33,898 nucleotides of DNA from an uncultured Eubacteriales bacterium (lineage in GTDB: Bacteria > Bacillota > Clostridia > Oscillospirales > Oscillospiraceae), in the NCBI GenBank assembly GCA_900554275.1, contig USGS01000010.1:1-33898 (forward strand). Reading direction: 5' to 3'. Numbering within the stretch: position 1 is the first letter of the stretch; the number at the start of each line of letters is the position of its first letter. The position numbers and the translations under genes are program-made. The notes beneath the pieces are model-generated. The model had not been told where the DNA came from. It was given only the letters and a program-made list of their open reading frames with translations, and made no database searches. Positions 16,170 to 23,896 of this stretch are shown here, piece by piece.

Positions 16170-16196
16170 GCATCCCCGCCCAATGGGCGGGGATGC
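16170..16196 (+). terminator. Terminator of the M23 hydrolase gene
   Basis: A perfect 12-bp stem GCATCCCCGCCC/GGGCGGGGATGC has a three-base loop. The T-rich stretch is interrupted (TCCGCTTTTATTT), so its efficiency is uncertain. Confidence 0.75.
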
Positions 16197-16215
16197 TCCG
16201 CTTTTATTTCCGGGG

Positions 16216-16243
16216 TTGCAAAAACGAAATTCTATGGTACAAT
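16216..16243 (+). promoter_or_regulatory. Promoter of the SPLTG mini-protein gene
   Basis: TTGCAA (16216-16221) and TACAAT (16238-16243) are 16 bases apart. An ATG at 16242 overlaps the -10 box and so cannot be the translation start. Confidence 0.7.
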
Positions 16244-16274
16244 GAAATTACTAATTTCTGAGAACGAGGTGAAA

Positions 16275-16457
16275 ATGATGAAGAAGCTGCTCGGTCTGCT
16301 GAGTGCGGTGTGCGCCATGGCGCTGTGCCTGTGCGCGGCCTACGCCAGCCCCCTGACCGGCGACACCAGCAACATGGGTCTGTGGATCGCCATGGTGGTG
16401 GTGGCTCTGATCGCCGTGGTGGTGCTGCTCATCGTGGGTAGGAAGAAAAAGAAATAA
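16275..16457 (+). CDS. 60-residue signal peptide plus sortase-type SPLTGD sorting signal
   Basis: The start at ATG 16275 (or the adjacent 16278) follows GAACGAGGTG and lies about 25 bases after the expected transcription start. The protein opens with MMKKLLGLLS and a hydrophobic core ending in CAAYA, a good signal-peptidase site. SPLTGDTSNMGLW follows at once, then a 20-residue hydrophobic helix and a positive tail RKKKK. This is the arrangement of a C-terminal sortase signal (LPxTG-like; SPKTGD variants are common in this bacterial group). If both ends are processed, almost nothing remains between them. It may instead be a small two-helix membrane protein. Own promoter and terminator make it an independent unit. 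No sortase gene is in the window. Confidence 0.75.
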   Translation: MMKKLLGLLSAVCAMALCLCAAYASPLTGDTSNMGLWIAMVVVALIAVVVLLIVGRKKKK

Positions 16458-16471
16458 GCCGTTATGACGAA

Positions 16472-16502
16472 AGCCCTGTGCCGTGCGGCACAGGGCTTTT
16501 TA
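16472..16502 (+). terminator. Terminator of the mini-protein gene
   Basis: A perfect 12-bp stem AGCCCTGTGCCG/CGGCACAGGGCT with a two-base loop is followed by TTTTT. It also stands just beyond the 3' end of the convergent HAD gene. Confidence 0.88.
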
Positions 16503-16521
16503 CGTTATTTCTTACGGGGAC

Positions 16522-17397
16522 TCACTCAAACAAGCCCGCCTGACCGGGAACCTCTGCGTGCCCGATGCGGCGAAGCTGCTGGGCGTTCTCCGCCGTCAGC
16601 GCATCGGCGATGGCCATCTTGCGGATGATGTTCCGCACCGTGGCATCCAGATCTGTGCCGGCCCGGTAGTCAGCGGGGAAGATGAAATCCACCCGCCCCT
16701 TGGCCAGCAGGTCCTCCACACCGGCCCGGTTGGTGGCCTGGTACACGGCGATGGCCTGGCCGCCGTAGGCCCGCATCATCTTCATGCACGGCACGTCGGA
16801 CAGGCCGTCGCCCACGTAGATCATGTTGGTGAAGGGGATGCGCTTGCTGTCGTCGGGCATGGAGTCGTTCAGCGTCTTGTCGTCGGCCACGTCCAGCACG
16901 CCCTTGTTGATGCGGTAGACGAATTGGGTCTTGTTGGTGAAGTTGACATCCAGCTTGGGCCAGCAGGCCTCGCCGCCGCCGTAGTAGAATTCGCAGGCGT
17001 AGATCTGCTTGAACTCGTGGGCGATGCCGCTGCCCTCGATGATCTCCTTCAGGCCGGAGGACAGCACGTAGTGCTCCACCTCCACACCCAGGGACGCGCC
17101 GAAGTCGTTGATGCGGCCGAACCACTCCCGCACGCCGGGGAACAGCTCCATGCTGTGACCGCAGCGCACCAGGAAGTCCCGTGTCAGGGGGAGGCCCTGG
17201 GCGCGGCACTCAGCGATCATGGTATACATATAGGCCAGCAGGCCGTCCATGCGATTCTCCCGCCCGAAGGTGTTGGCCTTGCGCCAGAATTCCTCGGGCG
17301 TATAGCCCAGCGCGGGGATGAAGGCGTAATCCTCCATGTCGGTGGTGCAGAGGGTCTTGTCGAAGTCGTACAGCAGGGCGATGATGGGCTTGCTCAT
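16522..17397 (-). CDS. HAD-superfamily phosphatase (phosphoserine-phosphatase-like fold)
   Basis: A 291-residue cytosolic protein with the four HAD motifs. Motif I is DFDKT with nucleophile Asp11 and acid/base Asp13. Motif II is LSSG (112-115), and motif IV is GDGLSD (196-201) with the metal-binding acids. A cap insertion between motifs I and II is mostly helical (about 25-90). This pattern indicates phosphate-ester hydrolysis, but the substrate is not predictable. The family occurs widely in Clostridia as a stand-alone hydrolase. The ATG follows GGAGGAG, and the gene lies just behind the terminator of divIVA, so expression may depend on readthrough. It is not obviously related to division. 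Confidence 0.85.
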   Translation of the reverse strand: MSKPIIALLYDFDKTLCTTDMEDYAFIPALGYTPEEFWRKANTFGRENRMDGLLAYMYTMIAECRAQGLPLTRDFLVRCGHSMELFPGVREWFGRINDFGASLGVEVEHYVLSSGLKEIIEGSGIAHEFKQIYACEFYYGGGEACWPKLDVNFTNKTQFVYRINKGVLDVADDKTLNDSMPDDSKRIPFTNMIYVGDGLSDVPCMKMMRAYGGQAIAVYQATNRAGVEDLLAKGRVDFIFPADYRAGTDLDATVRNIIRKMAIADALTAENAQQLRRIGHAEVPGQAGLFE

Positions 17398-17415
17398 ATC
17401 GTTCTCCTCCGGTGA

Positions 17416-17441
17416 AAAAAGGCGGCCCAGGCCGCCTTTTT
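17416..17441 (-). terminator. Terminator after divIVA
   Basis: GGCGGC pairs with GCCGCC over a four-base CCAG loop, flanked by A-tract and T-tract. On the minus strand it ends the miaB-divIVA operon just before the HAD gene. Confidence 0.85.
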
Positions 17442-17447
17442 GTCGTC

Positions 17448-18146
17448 TTATTTCTTGTCGCCGTAGTTGCGGCCGAACTTCAGCTCGTCCAGGCTCAGCT
17501 TGAAGTCGCTGGGGATGGCGCTCTCGATGGGCGGCAGCTTGATGGTGGGCTCGTCGGTGACGGCGGGCTTGGCCTCCTCGGGCTGGGGATCGGTGTAGCG
17601 GCTGAGAATGTCCTGCTCGATGGCGCTGATCACGTCGTCATTGGGCTTCTCCTCGGCGGCAGCGGGCTGCTCCGGCGCGGCTGCGGCCAGCTCCAGCTCC
17701 GGCAGGGACTGCAGGAAGTCCGTCTGCGCCTGGCACAGCTCCTGGCTGCGGCGGATGAACTCCGCCGTCTTCTGCTGGGCCATGGCCAGCTTCTGCTCCG
17801 CACCCTGACGCTCCGCGTCCAGACGGTGGATCTCATTCTGGGCCTCGGTGCGGGCGTCGGCCAGGAGCTGCTCCTTCTCAGCCTGCGCCTCCTGCACCAG
17901 CTTGGAGGCCATCTTCTGGGCCGTCAGCAGCGCCTGACGCATGGCCTCCTCCGTGGAGCGGTACTCCTCCACCTTCTCTGCCAGCACCTTCAGCTTAGCC
18001 TTCAGAGTCATGTTCTCCTTAAACAGAGCGGTGTAATCCTCGGTCAGCGCATCCAGGAACTCGTCCACGGATGTCATGCTGTAGCCGCCGCTGCCAAAGG
18101 ACGCTTTGGGGAATACTTTTTCGGAAACTTCCTGGGGTGTAAACAT
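17448..18146 (-). CDS. divIVA: DivIVA-domain cell division/polar protein
   Basis: A 232-residue cytoplasmic protein. The N-terminus has the DivIVA signature, with FTPQEVSEKVFPKASFGSGG and then YSMTSVDEFLDALTEDY. It is followed by a long, Glu/Gln/Ala-rich coiled coil (about residues 40-140) and a disordered acidic tail with prolines. DivIVA senses negative membrane curvature and places division or polarity factors at septum and poles. The first part is longer than the Bacillus form by a small loop, a common clostridial variation. It lies 40 bases after sepF with a GGAGGG site and is the last gene of the operon before a terminator. Confidence 0.9.
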   Translation of the reverse strand: MFTPQEVSEKVFPKASFGSGGYSMTSVDEFLDALTEDYTALFKENMTLKAKLKVLAEKVEEYRSTEEAMRQALLTAQKMASKLVQEAQAEKEQLLADARTEAQNEIHRLDAERQGAEQKLAMAQQKTAEFIRRSQELCQAQTDFLQSLPELELAAAAPEQPAAAEEKPNDDVISAIEQDILSRYTDPQPEEAKPAVTDEPTIKLPPIESAIPSDFKLSLDELKFGRNYGDKK

Positions 18147-18186
18147 GATGATCCCTCCGTCTTTCTTCTATCTCAATGCGTATCGC

Positions 18187-18663
18187 TCACAGATACAGGC
18201 CGCTGTTCTCCAGCTCGTCGATCAGGTCGCCCATAATGTCCACGGAGTAGGGCGTGATGATGTACGTGTTGGCGGCCACCTTTTTGATCTTGCCCTCGCC
18301 GGCATAGGCCACGCCGGACAGGAAGTCGATGAGCCGGCGCGCCACGTCCTTGTTGGTAGACTCCAGGTTCAGCACCACGGTGCGCTTCTCCTTCAGATGG
18401 TCAGCGATCTCGGAGGCGTTCTCAAAGCGCTCCGGCTTCACCAGCACCACCTTCAGCTGGGTGGTGGCGTGGATGTTCACCACCTTGTTGCGGCGGTCCT
18501 CGCTGCGCCGCTCGTCGGACCGGCGCTCCTCGCCGCGGCGCTCCTGACGGTCGTCGAACAGGGAGCGGGTGTCGCTTTTCGGCTCTTCAAAATCGTCCTC
18601 GTAATCGTAATCCTCATCGTCGTAAGGATGAATGATCTTTTTCAGCTCGTCCATGAAGCCCAT
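18187..18663 (-). CDS. sepF: Cell division protein SepF
   Basis: A 158-residue protein that bundles FtsZ filaments and tethers them to the membrane. The N-terminal amphipathic membrane-binding helix is MGFMDELKKIIHP. A charged, disordered linker rich in Asp, Glu and Arg follows (about 15-60). The FtsZ-binding core starts at VVNIH and contains VVLNLESTNKDVARRLIDFLSG and the closing YIITPYSVDI. The length is normal for the family. The GGGAGGT site and 18-base distance to yggS show coupling. The usual neighbours yggS, sepF and divIVA are all present. Confidence 0.95.
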   Translation of the reverse strand: MGFMDELKKIIHPYDDEDYDYEDDFEEPKSDTRSLFDDRQERRGEERRSDERRSEDRRNKVVNIHATTQLKVVLVKPERFENASEIADHLKEKRTVVLNLESTNKDVARRLIDFLSGVAYAGEGKIKKVAANTYIITPYSVDIMGDLIDELENSGLYL

Positions 18664-18681
18664 CAGCAGTACCTCCCGCGT

Positions 18682-19377
<696 letters not shown>

Positions 19378-19402
19378 AGCTGTAAGCCTCCTTGTCTCTA
19401 TA

Positions 19403-20644
19403 TCACCGAATGACTTTCCCGTCGAACAGCTTGCCGGCGGTGGCGATGACCTCGTCCCCGGCCCGGAGCGTCCGGGTGTCGGACACCCCCTCGGCGGGCT
19501 TGACCAGGGCGTAATTCTCCCCCTGATACAGCAGCTCCACCGGACGGAAGGACGCGTTCTCACCGTCCACGCAGTACACGCCGGTAACGCCCTCCTCGCT
19601 GACCCGCAGGGCGTTGGACGGGATGCGCAGGCCCTCGTAGGTGTGCAGCACCGCGTCCGCCGCCTGGTGGCGCAGCAGCGTGGTCTGGGCCAGATATTTC
19701 CGGCAGGACAGCACCACGGCGGCCTGCCCGTTCTCCTCCGCCGACACGTGCTCCACCCGCATACGGATGGTCTGCTCAAAGCCCTTGGCCAGCCGTATGT
19801 TCACGCTGCCCATGGTCTTGAGGGTCTGGGCCTGGTCGTAAGGCAGGTTCACGGCGTAGTACCAGGTGTCGCCGTAGATCAGCTTGCCCATGCTGCCGTG
19901 GTCCGTCGCGGCGCGGACGGCGGACAGCTTAGAGGGCGTCAGCCCCTCCAGCAGCTCCGGTGTCAGTACCGTCTCATAGCCGTCGCACACGGCGGAATAT
20001 GTGCCGGAGGCCTTGGCCGTGACCCGCACCGCGCCGGACAGGGAGCTTTCCAGCTGGGCCAGCTCACTCTCCACGGATTTGATCTGACTCTGGATCTCCT
20101 CCTGACTGGTGTAGGCATGGTCACGCTTCAGCACGGCGGCCTTCAGCGCCGCCAGAGCGCCGTCGGCGGCGGCATAGTCCCCGGCGGACAGCGTCTGCCG
20201 CAGGGTCAGGATGTCGCCGGTGATGGACGTGTCCAGCTTCAGCGCCGCGTCCGGATCCAAATAAGATGTCAGGGCAAATTCCAGCTGCTGGAGCTGCAGC
20301 TTCAGCGTCTCGATGCGGCTGACGGTCTGCAAAGCACTGGCCTCGGCGTAGACGGTGGCCACTGTCTGCCCCGCGCCTACCTTCTGCCCCTCCTCCAGCG
20401 CGTGGCTTACCGTGCCGCTTTGGGCGGGCAGCGTCTCCTCGTCCCGCACCAGCCAGCCGTCCAGGGACACCACGTCCTCTGCCTGGCTCTCGTAGACCAG
20501 GGTGGTGGTCAGCGGGTCGGAGAAGTAGTTGTAGACCTGTATGGCGAAGTACAGCAGCACCGCCGCCAGCACCACGATGGGCAGCACCCGCAGTCCCTGT
20601 GACGTGGCCTTTATGTTGTTTTTCTGTTCGGGGTCATGTTTCAT
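19403..20644 (-). CDS. HlyD-like membrane protein (biotinyl-lipoyl-like domains)
   Basis: A 413-residue protein with a short basic N-terminus, one membrane segment (about 19-41) and an extracellular part. A lipoyl-like beta domain split by a coiled-coil hairpin is seen: DGWLVRDEETLPAQSGTVSH and EGQKVGAGQTVATVY, then helices to about 205, then VTAKASGTYSAVCDGYE. The C-terminal barrel-like region ends GDEVIATAGKLFDGKVIR. The layout resembles membrane-fusion adaptors of transporters, but no ATPase or permease lies nearby. Its fixed position between hfq and yggS-sepF suggests an envelope or division-related role in this operon. That is an inference from context. The start follows AAAGGAAA. Confidence 0.75.
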   Translation of the reverse strand: MKHDPEQKNNIKATSQGLRVLPIVVLAAVLLYFAIQVYNYFSDPLTTTLVYESQAEDVVSLDGWLVRDEETLPAQSGTVSHALEEGQKVGAGQTVATVYAEASALQTVSRIETLKLQLQQLEFALTSYLDPDAALKLDTSITGDILTLRQTLSAGDYAAADGALAALKAAVLKRDHAYTSQEEIQSQIKSVESELAQLESSLSGAVRVTAKASGTYSAVCDGYETVLTPELLEGLTPSKLSAVRAATDHGSMGKLIYGDTWYYAVNLPYDQAQTLKTMGSVNIRLAKGFEQTIRMRVEHVSAEENGQAAVVLSCRKYLAQTTLLRHQAADAVLHTYEGLRIPSNALRVSEEGVTGVYCVDGENASFRPVELLYQGENYALVKPAEGVSDTRTLRAGDEVIATAGKLFDGKVIR

Positions 20645-20674
20645 GGGTGATTTCCTTTGTAGGGGCGGGAGGGC

Positions 20675-20899
20675 TTACTCCTCCCGCAGCTCGATGCTCC
20701 GCAGGGGCGCGATGGTGGAAATGGCGTGCTTGTAGATGACCTGCTGCTTCCCCTCCGACTCCAGCACCACCACGAAGCAGTCAAAGCCTGTGATGACGCC
20801 GCGAAGCTGGAAGCCGTTCACCAGAAACAGGGTGACGGGTATGTTCTCCTTGCGCGCCCGGGTGAGAAAGATCTCCTGAAGATTGTTTGTCTTTTGCAT
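20675..20899 (-). CDS. hfq: RNA chaperone Hfq
   Basis: A 74-residue protein that forms a hexameric ring and binds small RNAs and A/U-rich RNA. The Sm1 motif spans NIPVTLFLVNGFQLRGVITGFD, and Sm2 is YKHAIST, both close to consensus. The size is that of the short Gram-positive form, lacking the long C-terminal tail of enterobacterial Hfq. The ATG follows AAGGAG. It lies 60 bases after miaA, the classic partner of hfq across bacteria. A short GC-rich hairpin without a T-run spans the gap (20925-20959). Confidence 0.96.
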   Translation of the reverse strand: MQKTNNLQEIFLTRARKENIPVTLFLVNGFQLRGVITGFDCFVVVLESEGKQQVIYKHAISTIAPLRSIELREE

Positions 20900-20959
20900 G
20901 GTCGTCCGCTCCTTTTATGTCTGTGTGCGGACGTGGGGCTCGTCCTCCGTCCGCCGCAC

Positions 20960-21910
20960 TCAGCATACGCCGGAGGACGTGAGGAATGTTGTCGCATTTT
21001 GGAGGCCGGAGGGAAAATCCGGCACTTTATCCCATAATACCCAATGGATGGCTTCGTTGCGGCGCAGCCAGGTGAGCTGACGCTTGGCGTACTGCCGGGA
21101 GCGGAGCTTGACCTCCTCCACGGCGTCGGCCTCGGTCATACGCCCGTCGGCCACCGCCAGGAACTGCTTGTAGCCGATGGCCTGCCAGGCAGTGGCGGTG
21201 CGGGGCAGCCCGCTTTGCAGCAGCGATCGCACCTCGTCCAGCAGCCCCTGGGCCACCATGTCGTCCACCCGGCGGTCAATGCGGTCGCGGAGGTCCTGCC
21301 GGTCCTTGAAGTTCAGCCCGACGAACAGCCCCTCGTACCGGGGCGGCTGCTCCCGGGTACGGCGGTCGTGCTGGGTGATGGTCTCCCCTGTCTCCTGATA
21401 GACCTCCAGCGCCCGCAGGATGCGCTTCTCGTCCCGCAGGTGCAGCCGTGCGGCGCTGTCCGGGTCGATGCGCCGCAGCTCCTCCAGCAGCGTCTCCGCA
21501 CCCTCCTGCCGCAGCCGCTCCTGTAATTGGCGGCGCAGCGGCGTGTCCTGGCTGCCGGCGGCGAAGTCGATGCCCCGCAGCAGCGCGTCCAGGTACAGTC
21601 CCGTGCCGCCTACCAGGATGGGCCGCTTCCCACGGCGCAGGATGTCCTGCACGCACGCGTCGGCGGCCTCGGTGAACCGGGCGGCGGACCAGCTCTCCCA
21701 CGGGTCGGCCACGCCGATCATGTGGTGGGGCACGCCCTCCATCTCCTCCGCTGTGGGTGCGGCCGTGCCGACGGCCATGCCCCGGTAGATCTGCATGGAG
21801 TCCACGGACACCACCTCGCCGTCAAAGCGCTGTGCCAGCGCCACGCCCATTTTCGTCTTGCCGGTGGCCGTCGGGCCAACGACGCAGATGACTTTTTCCG
21901 TGACGGCCAC
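20960..21910 (-). CDS. miaA: tRNA dimethylallyltransferase MiaA
   Basis: The enzyme transfers a dimethylallyl group to N6 of A37 in tRNAs reading UNN codons, the substrate later used by MiaB. About 316 residues. The P-loop is GPTATGKT (12-19). DSMQIYRGM holds the catalytic Asp, and GGTGLYLDALLRG and the C-terminal RQYAKRQLTWLRR helix are typical. The start is problematic. No ATG precedes the P-loop in frame; the best candidate is GTG 21910, which overlaps the 3' end of an AAGGAGGTG sequence. Translation is probably coupled to mutL, whose stop lies 14 bases upstream. Confidence 0.93.
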   Translation of the reverse strand: MAVTEKVICVVGPTATGKTKMGVALAQRFDGEVVSVDSMQIYRGMAVGTAAPTAEEMEGVPHHMIGVADPWESWSAARFTEAADACVQDILRRGKRPILVGGTGLYLDALLRGIDFAAGSQDTPLRRQLQERLRQEGAETLLEELRRIDPDSAARLHLRDEKRILRALEVYQETGETITQHDRRTREQPPRYEGLFVGLNFKDRQDLRDRIDRRVDDMVAQGLLDEVRSLLQSGLPRTATAWQAIGYKQFLAVADGRMTEADAVEEVKLRSRQYAKRQLTWLRRNEAIHWVLWDKVPDFPSGLQNATTFLTSSGVC

Positions 21911-21924
21911 CTCCTTCGGATCGT

Positions 21925-23823
21925 TTACGCCCGCTTGAACATCTTCTCCAGCTCGTAGCGGGTCAGCCTGGCCGCCACCGGGCGGCCGTGGGGACAATAG
22001 CGTATCTCGCCGCTCTGCACGCGGCGCACCAGCGCCGCCAGCTCCGTCACGTCGCTGGTCATGCCCGCCTTGATGGCGCTCTTGCAGGCGATGGTGTGCA
22101 GCAGCTCGTCCCGGAGCGTCTCCGGGTCGGCCCGCTGCAAAAGCAGCTTCTGTGCCATCTCCTCCAGCGTGCTGGCGGCCTCCGCCGCCGGCACGTCGTC
22201 GGGCAGCGCCCGCACCAGCACCGTACCGTCGCCGAAGTCCTCGCACCGGAAGCCGCAGCGCTCCAGCAGCGGCAGGTTCTCCAGCACGGCGCTGTACTCC
22301 TCCCCGCTGAGCGTCACAGCGGCGGGTGTCAGCAGCTGCTGCTCCATGGGCGGCACGGGGCTGGCCTTCAGCGCGTCGAACCGGACGCGCTCGTGGGCGG
22401 CGTGCTTGTCGATAAGCCACACCGCGCCGTCGCCGTCCTCGCAGATAATATAGGTCTTCAGCACCTCCCCGGCGATGCGCCAGGGCGCTTCCTCCCGCGC
22501 CGGCGCGTCCGGCAGCTCGATGGTCTGCTGCTCCGGCTCAGGCTCGGGAGCAGCCGCGGGCGGCGTGATATAATACACCGTGCCGGGCCGTGCCGTCGGC
22601 GCGGTGAAAGCCTTCCCCGGCTCGGGGGCGACATCCCGCACCTCCGGCACCGGCGCGGCCGGTGCGGGTACGGGAGCAGGAACAGGCGTATACGTCCGCG
22701 CCGGGGCAGAGCCGATGGCCCTCCCTGCCGGGAGCTCCACGGCGTTCTTCGGCGAGGGAGTATCGGGCCGTGCGCGGAACTCGACGGCGGTCATAGCCTG
22801 GAAGAAGGGCTTCTCCGCCGGCTTGGGCGGCCTGCCCTCCTCATCCAGCGCGGAGGTGACGGTGTGGTACACCGCGTCGAACACCGTCTTGTCCGACACG
22901 AACTTCACCACGGTCTTGGCCGGGTGGACGTTCACGTCCACCGCGTCCGCCGGCAGGGTGATGTGCAGCACGCAGCCGGGGAACTTGCCCTTCAGCAGCC
23001 GGTTGCGGTAGCCCTCCTCCACGGCGGCGGTCAGAAGCTGGCTCTTCACCAGCCGCCCGTTGACAAAGAACAGCTGCCGTGCCCGCGTGCCGTGGCCTGC
23101 CAACGGCTTGGTCACGAAGCCGCTGACCTTCACGTCGCCGTTGCTGCCGGACACCGGCAGCAGGGACAGGGCGAACTCCCGGCCCAGCGCGGCGTACACG
23201 GCGGGCAGCAGCTCGCCGTTTCCCGGCGTGTGCAGCACCTCCTGTCCGTCCCGCAGCAGCTTGAAGGACACATCCGGGTGGCTCAGCGCCAGCTGTGTCA
23301 CCACGGCGGAGGCCGCCGCGCCCTCGGCGCTGTCCTTTTTCATGAATTTCATCCGGGCGGGCGTGTTGTAAAACAGGTCGCGGACGCAGACGGTGGTGCC
23401 CACCGGGCAGCCCGCCGCCGTCACCTCACCGGGCACGCCGCCCTCCAGATGCAGCATCGCCCCGGCGTCGGAGGACGGCTCGCGGGAGAACACGTCCAGC
23501 CGCGACACGGCGGAGATGGCGGCCAACGCCTCACCCCGGAAGCCCAGGGTGTGGATGGCGGCCAGGTCGGAGGCGGTGCGCAGCTTGCTGGTGGCGTGGC
23601 GCAGGAACGCGGTGGGCAGCTGGTCCGCCGCCATGCCGCAGCCATTGTCGGTGACACGCAGGTAGGTCAGTCCGCCCTTTTCCAGCTCCACGGACACGGC
23701 GGACGCCCCGGCGTCCAGCGCGTTCTCCAGCAGCTCCTTGCACACGCTGGCGGGGCGCTCCACCACCTCGCCGGCGGCGATGAGGTCGGCGATATGGGCG
23801 GGCAGTTGTTGAATTTGGGGCAT
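21925..23823 (-). CDS. mutL: DNA mismatch repair protein MutL (endonuclease type)
   Basis: A 632-residue protein linking MutS mismatch recognition to strand incision. The N-terminal GHKL ATPase shows ELLENALDAGA with Glu30 and Asn34, DNGCGM (59-64) and GFRGEAL (94-100). A Pro/Ala-rich linker (about 345-430) has low complexity. The C-terminal dimerisation/endonuclease domain holds DKHAAHE at Asp472-Glu478, the metal-binding motif, and a closing CPHGRPV, so nicking activity is expected as in organisms without MutH. The last acidic residue of the motif is Asp483 where Glu is usual. It lies 73 bases after mutS and overlaps nothing. The ATG follows GGGAGG. Confidence 0.96.
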   Translation of the reverse strand: MPQIQQLPAHIADLIAAGEVVERPASVCKELLENALDAGASAVSVELEKGGLTYLRVTDNGCGMAADQLPTAFLRHATSKLRTASDLAAIHTLGFRGEALAAISAVSRLDVFSREPSSDAGAMLHLEGGVPGEVTAAGCPVGTTVCVRDLFYNTPARMKFMKKDSAEGAAASAVVTQLALSHPDVSFKLLRDGQEVLHTPGNGELLPAVYAALGREFALSLLPVSGSNGDVKVSGFVTKPLAGHGTRARQLFFVNGRLVKSQLLTAAVEEGYRNRLLKGKFPGCVLHITLPADAVDVNVHPAKTVVKFVSDKTVFDAVYHTVTSALDEEGRPPKPAEKPFFQAMTAVEFRARPDTPSPKNAVELPAGRAIGSAPARTYTPVPAPVPAPAAPVPEVRDVAPEPGKAFTAPTARPGTVYYITPPAAAPEPEPEQQTIELPDAPAREEAPWRIAGEVLKTYIICEDGDGAVWLIDKHAAHERVRFDALKASPVPPMEQQLLTPAAVTLSGEEYSAVLENLPLLERCGFRCEDFGDGTVLVRALPDDVPAAEAASTLEEMAQKLLLQRADPETLRDELLHTIACKSAIKAGMTSDVTELAALVRRVQSGEIRYCPHGRPVAARLTRYELEKMFKRA

Positions 23824-23867
23824 AAAAGCGCCTCCCTCTTTCAGTCAGTCTATGGCCACATTTCGTA

Positions 23868-23891
23868 GGGGCGGACGACTCTGTCCGCCTA
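23868..23891. repeat. Short hairpin (TAGGGGCGGAC...GTCCGCCTA type) between mutS and mutL
   Basis: GGCGGAC (23870-23876) pairs with GTCCGCC (23883-23889). A related TAGGGGCGGGAGG...CTCCTCCCGC sequence occurs between hfq and the HlyD-like gene (20660-20686). These look like small dispersed palindromes rather than terminators, because neither has a T-run. Confidence 0.45.
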
Positions 23892-23896
23892 CCGCG

